Shown here: positions 34,413 to 47,909 of the stretch, piece by piece
Numbering within the stretch: position 1 is the stretch's first letter
Layout: every line of letters starts with the position of its first letter
NCBI GenBank assembly: GCA_019775845.1
Contig: JADQAV010000018.1
Location: 441,044 to 505,043, forward strand
Reading direction: 5' to 3'
Length of the DNA stretch: 64,000 bases
Source: Myrmaecium sp. VS I D KN 1
Taxonomy: Eukaryota; Ascomycota; Dothideomycetes; Valsariales; Valsariaceae
Notes under the pieces: generated by a model
Database searches by the model: none
What the model was told of the DNA's origin: nothing
What the model saw: only the letters and a program-made list of their open reading frames with translations
Translations under genes and position numbers: made by a program

Positions 34413-35228
34413 TAGACAGGGACGTGGAAAGCGGTGCAGCTCCAAAACTACCACCTTGGTCATGTATGTACGTATGTACGTACCCAGGCACGATATGTAT
34501 GTACATACCTTACGTACTTATTGTACTGGGCGGTAAGGTAGGTAGGTACCTCATGCGCCGCCGCTCCGATGCCACACCAGCTTCCGCAACGCGTCGACCG
34601 GGTAGCCACTTCAATTTCCATCGTATCGCGAGTAGCCTGTCCTCGTGCGATGCTCATGTCCAACCCGTCGACATTGCTATCACCCTTTCTCTCTCTTTCT
34701 CTACTAGGACACTCCTCCGTTAGGTATGTAGGTATGTCGTAGGTATGTACTGTACCACCAGTCATCGGGCCTATACACACATCCAGGACCTCCAGTATGT
34801 ACATACGTCCGCAGCGGACCCGTTACACACGCGACCGCCCCTCCCCGCTACCTCCACGATCAGACGCCCGCCCAGTGACATGGGGATGGCATGATCGTCG
34901 CGCATGCCCCCCAGCAACACGGGCAAGGCAAATGCGAAATTGAGGAGCGTCCACACCGGTCGATGGACCGAACTCCATGTCGCACCGTGTCGAACCCCTC
35001 AGGATGGGGCGTCGGAGTGTGCCCGCCCGTCCACCTGGCCGCCCGCACCCGCCCTCCGCACATTCCATCTGGGCATCCCATCGCAGCCTGCTGCCTCCAA
35101 CGATCTATGTGTTTAGCGCTTCGCACGGTTGAGGGGCGAGTCATGTTTGGAATCCTACTCACGCGTGGGTCCTTACTGCATTTTCTATGTTTGGAGTTTA
35201 GACCACACTTCTACCCTTTTCCTTTCTT

Positions 35229-36363
35229 TCATTTCTCTTTTTCCTCCCTGCAATACGAGTCCTGTTTCTCCAATTCAATGTTCACATCTGGAGTAATAAC
35301 ACCTTGAGCGGACACGGCGCGGCCTCGATATGCATACGATCGCCTCCGCAGTCGCCCACGGTGAGGGCGAATTCCCTGCCTCCGAATAGTGGCTGAACAG
35401 CTGAACAGCCCAAGATGAATTAGAGGCAAAGGAGCGGGTGTAGGAGTAGGAGCAGCAGCAGCAGCAGCAGTGGGATGATGACAATACGGCTGCGGAGGTT
35501 GTAGGAGTTCTCTCACAGCCATTCGGGGAGTTTTCAACGGATTGACGTTGCCAGAAAGGTCGTTCTCATTCATTATACGCCAAAGCTTGCCTGAAGCGGG
35601 CCATATTGGCTTGTCTCCTGTCGGAGCCTTGAAACATGACGGTAAGATGGAGTGCGAACGAGGAAGCAGTGAGAAGCGAGAAGAGCGATGGAAAGCGACT
35701 TGTTTCCGGGTGTAGGCTGCGACATAAGCAGAGCAGCAACTGATGGACGCATGCAGACGGGAACCGTCGACTCGCAGAGAGTTGAGCGTAGGGTGCTGAA
35801 GTCAGGCTCAAGATCTTGAACGCGGCGGCGTAGTCGTCCAGCCGCTGAAGCCTGAAGAACGACAGGAAAGATATGAAAGCCTCGTCAATTTGTAAGATCA
35901 TGAAAGACGAAGGTGGAGAGCTGAAGCAGAGAGAGACAGTCGCCGAACGCTTGGAAGCCCGTCAGCAGCTCGTACTCTGCCCTGTTTCTGCACGGCTGAT
36001 TCCCGCCGCCTGCAGCGGACTGGCGCGGATGCCTGCGCCAAGGCTCCTCCTATACATGTAATCGACATTGCAGTTCTCCAAAGAGATATTTGCGTCTCCA
36101 GCCCAAGCGAGGTGCAGAAAGGGAGACTGTCTCAGAGCCAGCTGGGTTTTTCTATGAGAGCTTGATGTAGAAGAGAGAAGGTGAGTCAAGCAAGAGGACA
36201 GGAGGTGGATTGGAAGGAGCGGGAGGGGAAACACGTGGCGAGCTCCGATGATCAACCGCGACGTCATTTGTGCCTTTACAGCTTCCTCCAACAGCCTCCT
36301 GAACATCTCACAGGATGAGCTCTGCTGGGTAGCTGAAGACATCGTGAGTGACCCGGGCTCCAT
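35229..36363 (-). pseudogene. possible decayed or multi-exon gene, unrecognised
   Basis: Several protein-like open segments on the minus strand in different phases. At 36363 an ATG begins MEPGSLTMSSATQQSSSCEM and runs into LLEEA before a GTAAAG donor-like site. A second segment reads RAEYELLTGFQAFGDCLSLL (around 35.97 kb). A third (35566-35901) reads LQRLDDYAAAFKILSLTS and CVHQLLLCLCRSLHPE. The last (35229-35573) starts MNENDLSGNVNPLKTPRM and has an Ala run. An ATGAATGA duplication lies at the junction of the last two. I cannot build one clean spliced frame. The pattern of separate blocks recalls a fungal regulator, but no zinc cluster is seen. Confidence 0.3.
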
Positions 36364-38595
36364 CAGCTATCCGAGTCTTATGTCTGTGCTCGTTCTCGAT
36401 CTCTCCTGCGGTCTTCGCCTTACCTCTGCGTTATTCGCTCCCGGGCCTGCACTCACGTTGGAGCTGCTTCCGCGAGGCTGATGGATTGACCTAATGGCCT
36501 GCTGAACGTTTACAGGTCGTTCTGTGTTTCTGATAAGCGAAGAAGAAAATAAGGACCATAACTTCGTCTTCCAAGCCTCCTGGATCGAGGCTGGTCATTT
36601 TCTTACCTCGACCTCATGGTACCAATATGTCGCCGTGACCTTATGATATATGCTGATGACCTCTGGTTCGTGACTGCGAAGCTTGGCGGATCTTGCAGAG
36701 CCCTTCAGCCAGCTCCACCACTATCTCAAAAACCGAGAAGCTCAGCTCGTCCCCCGGGTCCCGATTTACTCTCAATGTCCAATGACTGCTTCCAGCGCGG
36801 CAGCAAGCCAAGCCCAGGGACTCGCGTCGCAGGGGAGAATGCAGACAAGATGCCTGCACAATCGATATGAAACACGGCAAGTTATGCTTGTTCAGCGCAA
36901 GGACTGCCCCTTGCAACACATCATCCGCTCGGACCTGGCCCGTAAACACAGGAACATCCATCCCTCCCCCGCCTCCTTTCTCCCTGTACTTGAACAGGCG
37001 CGGACGGTCATATGAAAAGCACTTGTTATGCTTCCCTATACGAAGCTGGGCTTTCAATCGCCCCTATCAAATCCTTTTGAATACGTGGGGAAGACGTTGG
37101 AGATGCCAAAAGCCGCAAGGCTACAGAGTACCATAGCCGGCTCCACCGATAAAGTTTCCCCTCTCACAGCCGAGTCTCACAATCAAGGGGAGTCAAATAT
37201 CGACGACCCGAAGTTCAGTCTTCTGATGAATGTGACGCCGTGTTTCGATCCAAGACATTCAGCAGAACAGCTGTACTGCATACAGAATGCAAGCCACTCT
37301 TTCATGCAAAAGCACCTCGCTCTTACTCATCGTATGCGAGCTGAATGGGCGACGGTCTTGGCTTGAATGCCCCTCAAACGACCGTCCTTGATGGCCATTT
37401 TCCCCAGCTTCCCCGCATTTTGATCCATGCGGAGCCGAAAACGAGCTGCAAACTGAGATCTGGCGCCGATCTCTCTCCACATCATGCCCGTTGTGCCCCC
37501 AGGCGAATCATCTGTCCTAGCCCCCAGGATCAACCTTCTGCTCTTTCGGAGGCTCCCGTCCGCATCCTACGTGTTGTGCCTTGTTGCCAACGGAGACGCG
37601 AGCGCAGAGCTCGATGGCTTCCAACACGAGACCCCCATCGGCTGTTTCAAGACGCGTACAGGAAATCCTCATCTTGGCAGGCTCTCATGCGGAAGCCAAG
37701 TGATGAGAACGGGCTGATCCCTTCTTCAAACGCAACCCCAGCATATCTCTGCGTCGTTGCGGGCCATGGAAACATGAACGTAAAACGTCACCAACTAGAC
37801 TTGCTAAACATAGGACCATGTACGTCTAGGTGAGCCATCGCAACTGAGCACTCTTGTTGGTCCCGAATCTGGTCGATTCAAATCGAAAGGTACGGCTCGC
37901 CGAAGAGCGGAGCCTGGTCTACCGGAGCAGAGAAATCCAACAAACGAACTTCCTAAAAGACACCGCTTGAGTTTGTATGACCATCTTAACTGAAAGGAAC
38001 GCCTGCAGGTGTATACGCATTGCAGGCGAAGAGGGCGACAGATGTCTGGGACAGTGGTATCCCAGAATCATTCAGCTCTTGGAACTCCCTCGCCATTTGC
38101 TTGGCCTGCATTGTCTGTTTCTCTTGTCAGATTCTCAAGCCTTGTTGTCTGGCACAAGATTCGTCCGTATCCATTGAAAGATCGCTTTAGGAAGCAGAAA
38201 GACCTTGCCAGAGCAAGAGCATCCTCCCCACTCCTCGAGGAGCTGCAAGGCTTTATTGATTTCTGCTTCTCCGCATCGTGCCGTTATGTCATCGCCATAT
38301 GGAACCATCGAAGATCACAACGCAGAGCAACACGAATGGTCGGGCATGACGCCTCCTTAGGACGAGCTGAGTTGCGCGAGAAGTGGATGGAGGAGTGCAA
38401 TCCATTCTTCGTGAGCGAGCTGAACGACGTGATCTCTTGTATTGCAAGCATGGAATATATAAAGAAGGCTTCCCTCAGGGCCGATCACATCATCACAGCG
38501 AACATTCAGCGCAGTCTCTCCTCGGGCCTTCACTCGATATCCTTCTCTTCAATCGCAATCTTATACTAGCCCCGTGCCGAAGAAGTAGTCTCATA
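36364..38595. other. stretch without a supportable gene
   Basis: Open frames up to 186 codons occur on both strands and overlap each other. None shows a recognisable domain. The last few hundred bases are presumably the promoter of the VTKY-repeat protein gene. Confidence 0.45.
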
Positions 38596-39291
38596 ATGAT
38601 CGGACTCTTCAAAACCCTACTCATCGCATCGTGCGCCGCTAGGTCCGCAACTTCATGGAAAAACTGGTGGAAAGGAGAACACTAACATCCCATAGCGCTC
38701 TTGCTATGCCCGGCGGCGGTGGAGATGGCAAGAACAAGGCGACCAAGACGGAATGCATCACCAAATACGAAACGGTCCCCTACGTGACCCAGACGCCTAC
38801 CGTCATCTACAAGACCGTCACCAAGTACGTGCCTTCGGTTGTGCACACCAGCAAGGCCGAGGTCATCACCAAGACCGAGACGAGCCAGTACGTGACATCG
38901 GTCAAGAAGTCCGTCGAGACCACCGTCGTCACGACGGTGACGGAGAAGAAGCCCAAGGTCATCACCACGTATGAGCTGGTGACCTTCACGAAGAATGTCC
39001 CGGTTCACACGTTCACCGAGGTGCCCGAGACGTAAGTACAGTAGCATAATCCTTCCTCCATCTCGTCTATAGGGGCCATTCCAAGGTCAAGAATCACCGA
39101 CGTGATAACTGATCGTTGTCAACAGCAAGGAAACGACCATCTACAAGACCACCACCACCTACAAACCCGTCGACTTCACCACCACGGTCGCCAAGGCGGA
39201 GACAAAGGCCAAGACGGAGCTGGAGAAGGTCAAGACCAGCACGGTCAAGGAATCCGTCCAGTGCGTCACGAAGTACAAGGGCGGATACTAA
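38596..39291 (+). CDS. small secreted Thr/Val/Lys-rich repeat protein
   Basis: Three exons, 38596-38642, 38696-39031 and 39126-39291, with introns of 53 and 94 nt; 182 residues. Splicing out the first intron gives a signal peptide, MIGLFKTLLIASCAASALA, with likely cleavage before MPGGGG. The mature chain consists of degenerate repeats around (V/I)TKY/VTK(T) with Val/Thr/Tyr alternation (for example VIYKTVTKYVPSV and KTETSQYVTSV), suggesting a beta-strand-rich repeat. It contains only two Cys, in matching contexts near each end (CITKY and CVTKYKGGY), which could pair. No GPI signal is seen at the C-terminus. Likely extracellular or cell-wall associated; function unknown. Similar Thr-rich, high-threonine secreted proteins are frequent in filamentous fungi. 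Confidence 0.8.
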
Positions 39292-40815
39292 GCAGCCGCG
39301 TTTTGGATTCTTGCGAAGCAAGAATGAAGGTAATATGAAGGAGAGAAAAAAAGGGAAAAGAAAAGAAACAAAAAAAGAAACCAGCTCCTCTCGTACGCTA
39401 TATGTGTGCAATGGAAACGGTGTTTTACCCGTCGCTCCCTTAATGCTCCTTTGTTTCTCCTTTCCCCTTCCGGGGCTTGCTGAGGCGGGGGTTGTGGATA
39501 GCGCATAGTACAGAATCAAACAGTCTTGGTCGATTGCAATGCATTTGGAATCGTGATCGTGCCGCATTATCTCCGTGGATTTATGCGCGGAGACAGGAGA
39601 CATGGTTGGTATGTTACTTACGTGCGTTCACGGATGTTCGTTAGTATATGGGAAACGTGGTGGTGATGCTTAAGGATTTTCTTACCCACCGCTGCGGCTG
39701 TTTGGCACCGAGCATCACGCGGTGGCTGTACAATCGGCGAATACATCATGTCTTACTTAGATTGGACGGAGCATCAGGTCCAGTAATTCTCTAAGAGGAT
39801 ACTGTTACTAGAAGTGCTTACGGGGACGGATTCCCACGTTCAGATCAAGAGATTCATGTATCCAATCCTTTGAATGACTCGGCGGGTTTCCGGAGCAGTT
39901 TAGCCTCGCGGCTTATTTTCCTCCACCCGCAGCGGTTTAGAATGGGAAAAGGGAGTTCGGCGATTGTGGGCGGGGAGAGGAGAGGAGAGGCGCGCACGGC
40001 ATGCTACGCATGATGTCGATCTCGGCGCTGTGTAGGGGGCGGTCAGGTGTGCTGGGGTTTCTCATGTCGGTCTCGTCCTCCGCATGGGTATTGAAGGGAC
40101 ATTTGGTTCGGTAGGTTGGGTGGTTGTGTGAGGGTGAAAAGAAGTATGATGGTTAAGTAAAAGGGGGATCGGACTTTCTTCGTCGGCCAGTGGGCTCTAG
40201 TAAAAGACGGGCTATGAGGAAGTAGAGTTATCGTTCTCTTGTTCGCCTGTAATTGAGAATGTTCAGGATTTAGGTCCAGAACAGGATTTTGGGTTGACAT
40301 CCTTAGGGGTTGCGGGGAAAAGAAAGTCGAGGTGTTACGTTGTGCAGTGGCTGTTGACATTTCTGCATGCACGACCCAGATTTGGTCTCCAGGCATCGTC
40401 ATATTTTAGTCTTCGAATTCCACTGTATAGATCTTTGAGAAGGCGTTCGAGCTGAGGATGGGTTCAGATGTATGTACAGGGGCATGTAGATTGACTCGGA
40501 ATGACACAGGGTGATAGAGCCAGTGACTACTTAGTTCGGACACCTAAAGTCTGAAACTCACTCGACCCCTCCAACTTTGGCTCTAACTCTCCAAAACCGA
40601 AAGTGAATGGTTCGTGACAAATATATGTTCCTGAGATTTCTGAAGACTAATTAACCTTATCATGGAATCCAGAAAGAACGCCATGAGGTTAATAACCTCT
40701 CTCTTGAAAAGAACTACCGACCATCAAGCTACCTAACAGCTTCAGTCCTTGACGCCTATAAGTCACACCTACACATCACAACTCCCTCTAGCCCGCCTCG
40801 CAACTCCCAACCAAC
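39292..40815. other. intergenic region
   Basis: No gene supported. The minus-strand frame at 40043-40402 (119 codons) is Pro/Thr/Gln-rich and has no recognisable domain. An A/G-rich 3' UTR of the secreted protein is likely at the left end. Confidence 0.5.
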
Positions 40816-41076
40816 TTAGTCATACCCCACTTCATCCGCCTCAAATAACCCCCAGTAGGCAACCTCGGGATACCACCGCATGCCCAAGCCCAGCTCGGTC
40901 CCGTCGATGCGATAGAACCAGCAGTTCTCCTTAATCGCGTCCCAATAGCACCACCGCTTCTCGAGGATGGTGACGATCGGGTACACGTACACGCCGTCCG
41001 AGTCGGTCATCTCGAGGTACACCTCCTCGCCGACCTCGTAACGGGAGGCTGGGGGTTCGGAGTTCGCGTCTCCCAT
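40816..41076 (-). CDS. small Trp/Tyr-rich protein, possible SH3/Tudor-like fold
   Basis: A single exon of 86 residues starting at the ATG at 41076; the open frame continues four codons upstream without an ATG. The sequence begins MGDANSEPPASRYEVGEEVY, then YPIVTILEKRWCYWDAIKEN, CWFY and MRWYPEVAYWGLFEADEV. An opening motif of the type RYEVGEEVYL, followed by alternating strands with conserved Trp/Tyr, is reminiscent of small SH3-, Tudor- or KOW-like barrels, but I cannot name a family. A related but frameshifted sequence lies 1.1 kb away at 42056-42343 on the same strand. Confidence 0.6.
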   Translation of the reverse strand: MGDANSEPPASRYEVGEEVYLEMTDSDGVYVYPIVTILEKRWCYWDAIKENCWFYRIDGTELGLGMRWYPEVAYWGLFEADEVGYD

Positions 41077-42055
41077 CGTGGAGGTCAACTCAATGTGTAT
41101 GCTCTTGATTATGTGAACGTTTATGTGCTGAGCAATAAAGAAAGATAGAAGGGTTGGTGGAAGCGGTCAGGCTGGAATAAAAGATGAAGCTCCTCCAAGA
41201 AACGGAGACTATAAAAGTACCTTCACCGAGGGATCCTACAAACGCCAGCCTGGAAGAAATTCATATACAGCCCACACGTATTTCATTGCAACCGTTCAAC
41301 GCCAACGCCCGTGTATGGGCGAATTGCAAACACTAATAGCGCACCTGACTATATAAGGCCTGCGGCCCTCGATTGATGACTATTGATGGACTCACCGGCC
41401 TCAGTCATATGTCTTATTCCCTTTAACTTGACATCTCCTAAGGAGAATCACGGCAATCGTCACGAGTTAATATACCCACAGGTATCAGATAAAACCCTGG
41501 TAAGACATCCTCCAGCTCTGCATCCCATGGGAACTCCCGCGTGACTAAACGTGCGAAAGATTTCTCAACCGATAACCCCTTGCGCCGCCCACGATATATA
41601 CATGAAAGAAAAACTGGAAACCACTATTCGAGAAGGGAACCAAGGCAGGGGGGAAGAGGATCATGGGGCGATGGAGATGGTGGTGGCGGAAGCTTTTATG
41701 GACATGTAGTCTCGAGCGTTGGGAAGCCTGCTTCAGTCTCGGCGGCGAATGGAATCTAACAGTTACCCTCTCACAACCGCCCTCCCAGTCATGTCCAATT
41801 CCAACATATCTCGTCCTGCCCTACCCTTTGTTCGAGACGGAGACGAGCCTCGAGGATGATGGGGGATGTTATCCATTGAAGAAGCCCCCTGGGAAAAAAA
41901 GACGATGCGGTTCGTTAAGGCCAGTGCCTTGATGCCTTGGCCTTGTACAGTCCGCGCCACCACGCACACTAGCCACAACGCGGGAGTGATGTTAGTAGCA
42001 CACAGTGAGGTATGACTTGCCCCTCATCTCCGAGCATTGTACGATCTTCAGTTGT
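41077..42055. other. intergenic region
   Basis: Contains the upstream region of the small Trp/Tyr-rich gene. Nothing else supported; the plus-strand frames at 41541-41932 are short and compositionally biased. Confidence 0.5.
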
Positions 42056-42343
42056 TCAGATAGTGTTCCTGTCTACTGCCCACCCCAAAGAGCTGATAAA
42101 TCGCGGTTCCGTCCTCGGCGGTGGGGTACCTGATGCTGGAGGTTGCCAATGTTGGCTATAGAACCAGCATTGCAGATACTTTTCCCTAAAGATAAACTTA
42201 GGGGAACATTCCCTTCGGAAGGTCGTTATATAGTAGGGATCAAGAGGAATCGCCATCTTCCCACTAAGGTCAGGGCGTTGAATTGTTCCACGAAGCTGGT
42301 TGCCGTAACGGCACCGCTGCCTCTTCTGACCCTCCGAAGCCAT
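42056..42343 (-). pseudogene. frameshifted relative of the small Trp/Tyr-rich protein
   Basis: From the ATG at 42343 the frame reads MASEGQKRQRCRYGNQ..DPYYITTFRREC..KYLQCWFYSQHWQ. In the 86-residue neighbour the RY pair falls at the same residues (12-13), and the VYPIVTI and CWFY blocks occur in the same order. After CWFYSQHWQ the matching continuation (RYPTAEDGTAIYQLFGVG, compare RWYPEVAYWGLFEAD) lies in the next frame, ending at a stop near 42057. This suggests a single-base frameshift near 42128. Similarity is modest; a chance resemblance is possible. Confidence 0.4.
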
Positions 42344-42831
42344 AGTGTTGACTCTATGTTACAGCCAGGGTAAATCAGATCTTGACTCAGCAGTTGAGGG
42401 CAGAATAGAGCGCACGGGAAGCTTTCAGTGGTGTTCACTGTAACAGGGATGGAGGAACAAAGCAGCATTGGTTCGTCAAATATCAAAATATATTTAACGC
42501 ATCGCCGGGAAGGACGTTGCGGGACATGGCAATATGAACCTGTTGCTGTAGCTATACTTCTTGGTAGCGAGTTAAACACGCAAATCTGCCTGGCCAAAGC
42601 CGCCAGAGAGCAGGATTGCGCACCTTGACAGCACGGAAGCATATGTTCGTATTTCGTCCCAAGTTACTGGAGATAAGAGATCCACCTTCGGTACCCGCGC
42701 CGGCATCCCCTCACTTGTCATGCTGTTCCACGTTGAGGGCCCTGACCCCAGTGGTCGGCTCATATCTACCAACTGCGGGTTCTGGCATTAGGTCCCGATA
42801 CAATCTTGTGGCTGCGGTAAAGTACATTGAC
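42344..42831. other. short intergenic region
   Basis: No gene supported. The minus-strand frame 42226-42642 overlaps the frameshifted sequence and has no recognisable domain. Confidence 0.45.
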
Positions 42832-43634
42832 TTACTTGTAAATCGGCGTGCAACCCCCAGCATGCTTGCAACGCTGATGCATGCAAGTTAGTTTGCTGCA
42901 GACATTGTTCTCCCAATGCGTAATCGACTCGCAAAGGCAGCATTTCCAGTTGCGAGGCCGCTTGGCCGTCGTGGCAGTGGGTGTGGTGGAAGAAGAATGC
43001 TGGACAGCTTGCTGCGGCGGCTGCTGGAGGTTCTCGACCGCATGTTCGAAGTGCTGAGCGGACTGAATCTGCGAGTGGCTCGCATTCGCGGCTGGAGCGT
43101 TCGAAGAGGAAGACTGCGTCTGCATGATTGGATCAGGAATACTGAATACTCAAGTGGCTTGAGGGATCTGAAGAGCGGGCTTACAGATTGAGAAGGTTGA
43201 GAGGGCATGCTGTGGAATCTTATGTTACGCAAAAGCTGCAGGGGCGAAACACGGCGTTTGGGAGATGGGGCTCGAATGTGCTCGTCTCCAGCTAGCTGCG
43301 TCTCGCTTGGTGTTGGGCTTGAAGTGAAAGCGCTCCCTTCCGAGCCGTCTGCAGGTGCGGAAGATGGTATGAGGTCTTCGACCGACCTTGGAGCAGAGGC
43401 AAACGTTGGTGGACTGCTTCGTGGAGGTGAGACAGGCGAGGATGAACCGTCAGGAAGCGGCAATGGCAATGACGAAGTGAGTTGGGTCTGCTCGCTCAGT
43501 GAGGCTGGTAGAATGGGAGGAGGCGACGGTGAGGATAACCTGCGTTTGATGCTGCCCTTGAAGTTGTGCAGCATAATGATGATCATAGGTTGGCGGTAAT
43601 GAGCGACACCCAAGTGCTCCTGCGATGATGACAT
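42832..43634 (-). CDS. Ser/Pro-rich protein with C-terminal Trp/Cys zinc-binding-like motif
   Basis: Two exons, 43185-43634 and 42832-43119, intron 65 nt (GTAAGC..TGCAG); 245 residues. The N-terminal two thirds are rich in Ser and Pro (SPSPPPILPASLS, SPVSPPRSSPPTF) and probably disordered. The C-terminus carries RNWKCCLCES, then NNVCSKLTCMHQRCKHAGGC, a Trp-x-Cys-Cys-x2-Cys..Cys-x4-Cys-x-His-x2-Cys arrangement. Similar short C-terminal modules occur in small fungal proteins and likely bind zinc; that is an inference. The stop codon overlaps a GTAAGT sequence (ACAAGTAAGT), so a further 3' exon is possible. An alternative start is an internal Met in MIIIMLHNFKG, in which case the first 16 residues would be leader. 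Confidence 0.6.
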
Positions 43635-44169
43635 GGCACGAGCATGCGCAGAAGGAAAGCACGGCTTGGACCGCAGGAGCGATGGCCAAGGACGGGCGCA
43701 ACTGTTGCTTGATCGGCTGGGTGAACCGCCGGGTTCGTTCTCGACAGTAACCTACAGTACCTCTGCGGCAGGATCACTGTTTGGCACTGTGACTTGAAGA
43801 ACTGGATTGTCAAGCAGCGTGTGTTTTCTTTTGGTTCGATTGTCTCGGCATGAGCGATAGAAACGCACTCAAGATCACCATTGGGCATACCCGCTGTAGC
43901 CACGTGAAGCGTGCAGCTTAATCGCTGGAGCAAGACAATGGCCTTTGAGCATCTGAGACCAAAACCAACCGAAACGGGAAGACACCAGCTATATTCGTGC
44001 AACTACACAAGTGCACCTCTAACAGCCACTGATCGCCTGTTGAACTTGTAAGCAACGGAGCATATGGTAGATTCTGCCGCCAATAGGGCGCGGACTCCCA
44101 GACTAGCTGCCCATCCTGTACGCAACGATGCAATCAAGGACACATACTGTGCACTTCCTACATCCTCGC
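43635..44169. other. intergenic region
   Basis: Contains the promoter of the Ser/Pro-rich gene and the 3' end region of GluRS. The minus-strand frame at 43583-44002 (139 codons) has no domain and overlaps the neighbouring gene in another phase. Confidence 0.5.
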
Positions 44170-46401
<2,232 letters not shown>

Positions 46402-47909
46402 ATGACCTCTGCAGTGACCGACGTTGTCGAGACGGACCTCTATGGTAAATGATGCCGCCGTATACTCCGAACTGTACTTACTGACATATATAGAGGTCCT
46501 CGAAATCTCCACCGATGCCACCAAGGCGGAGATCAAGAAGGCTTACCATAGAGTTTGTCTCTCTTACCTCATGGACATACAGATCGGCTGTATCTAACGT
46601 TTTGCCCCTCTTCCTTCCTACAGATGGCCCTAAACCACCATCCCGACAAAGTTCCTGAGGAGCAACGCGAGGAGGCTGAACATCGCTTCAAAGCCGCGAA
46701 AAACGCTTATGAGATCCTCTACGATGACGAAAAGCGACGACTCTATGATACCCAAGGCATGGCCGCCTTCGATCCATCTGCCCGCGGCCCTGGCGGTGGC
46801 GGTGCCGACGTAGACCTCGATGATATCCTTGCGCAGATGTTCGGCATGGGTGGTGGCATGGGCGGAGGCTTCCCTGGAATGGGTGGTATGGGAGGCGCTG
46901 GAGGCGGTCCGCAGAAACGACGGAGGGGCCAAAATGAGGAGCAGGAATACGAGGTCTCTTTGGAGGAGCTTTACAAGGGCAAGACGACGCGGTTTGCAAG
47001 CACCAAGAATGTGCTGTGCTCCTTGTGCAAAGGTAGTGGTGGGAAGGAGAAGGCAAAGCCGCATCAGTGTGGCGTTTGTGGGGGAAGAGGTACGTTGATT
47101 TTGTCTGAATTAGGATAATGGTTGTTAAGGGATCAGAACGCTAACCAATATTCTCAGGCCAGCAAACACGCCTACGCACTGTCGGACCCGGTCTCGTCAC
47201 GCAAGAAACCGTGAAGTGTGGCACCTGCAATGGCATGGGCGAGGTCTTTAGGGACAAGGATCGCTGCAAGAAATGCAAGGGAGCACGCGTGGCTTCAGAG
47301 CGCAAGATCCTTGAGCTCTACATTCCACGGGGTTCCCGCGAGGGCGAGAAGATTGTTCTTCAGGGTGAGGCAGACCAGAGCCCAGATGTCATGGAGCCTG
47401 GCGACATCATTTTCACGCTCGTGGAAACACCGCACAAGGTTTTCTCGCGCGCGGGAGCCGACCTCAAGGCGAACCTGAAGATCACGCTTTCTGAAGCGCT
47501 GACTGGCTTCAAGAGGGTCGTGCTTACGCATTTAGATGGCCGCGGCATCGAGCTTGAAGTAAAGCAGCCGAGGGGCAAGGTTCTGAGGCCCGGTCAAGTT
47601 CTCAAGGTGCCGGGAGAGGGAATGCCGCTGAAGAGGAGCGACGCCAAGGGCGACTTGTATCTCATCGTTGATATTGAGTTCCCCGAAGATGGCTGGCTTC
47701 AGGATGACATGTCCGTCAAGGCGCTCAGAGATGCTCTGCCTGCCCCCAAGCCGCAGGAAGAAACGTGGCAAGAAGTCGAAGATGTTGAGTACGAGACCGA
47801 CGCTAACCTGGATGATTTTGGGGCGGGAAGCGACGACCCAAGGGCGACAGGTGCTGAGTGGGAGGACGAAGACGATGAAGAAGCTGGGCCGCAATGCGCC
47901 ACGCAGTAG
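46402..47909 (+). CDS. type I DnaJ (Hsp40) co-chaperone with CaaX farnesylation signal
   Basis: Hsp70 co-chaperone of the Ydj1/Xdj1 class. Four exons: 46402-46444, 46494-46552, 46624-47089 and 47158-47909; introns 49, 71 and 68 nt; 439 residues. The J domain (about 12-78) has HPD at 40-42 in HRMALNHHPDKVP. A Gly/Met-rich linker (GMGGGMGGGFPGMGGMGG) follows. The zinc-finger region has the four CxxCxGxG-type repeats: CSLCKGSG, CGVCGGRG, CGTCNGMG and CKKCKGAR. The two C-terminal substrate-binding domains include LELYIPRGSREGEKI. The protein ends in an acidic stretch (EWEDEDDEEAG) and CATQ, a farnesyl CaaX box like that of yeast Ydj1. The acidic tail makes Xdj1-like as plausible as Ydj1-like, so I give no symbol. 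Likely cytosolic with membrane association. Confidence 0.93.

Larger units (their letters stand above)
33290..35228. other. repeat-rich intergenic region
   Basis: Contains the heme oxygenase upstream region, a TG microsatellite, GGCA repeats and TACGTATG/GTAGGTA-type short repeats between 34.2 and 34.8 kb. No supported gene. Confidence 0.5.

Noticed and set aside
36616-36870. YADD motif (LMIYADDLWFV) resembling a reverse-transcriptase catalytic site on the plus strand
   Set aside because: The frame is only 84 codons, no other RT blocks surround it and no LTR or poly-A structure is present; most likely chance.
39102-39508. Frames overlapping the third exon of the secreted repeat protein
   Set aside because: Different phases of the same repeat-rich exon; the spliced model gives a signal peptide and a continuous repeat frame.
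40043-40402. 119-codon ATG-led minus-strand frame
   Set aside because: Pro/Thr/Gln-rich, no domain, no splice partners; could not be distinguished from chance.
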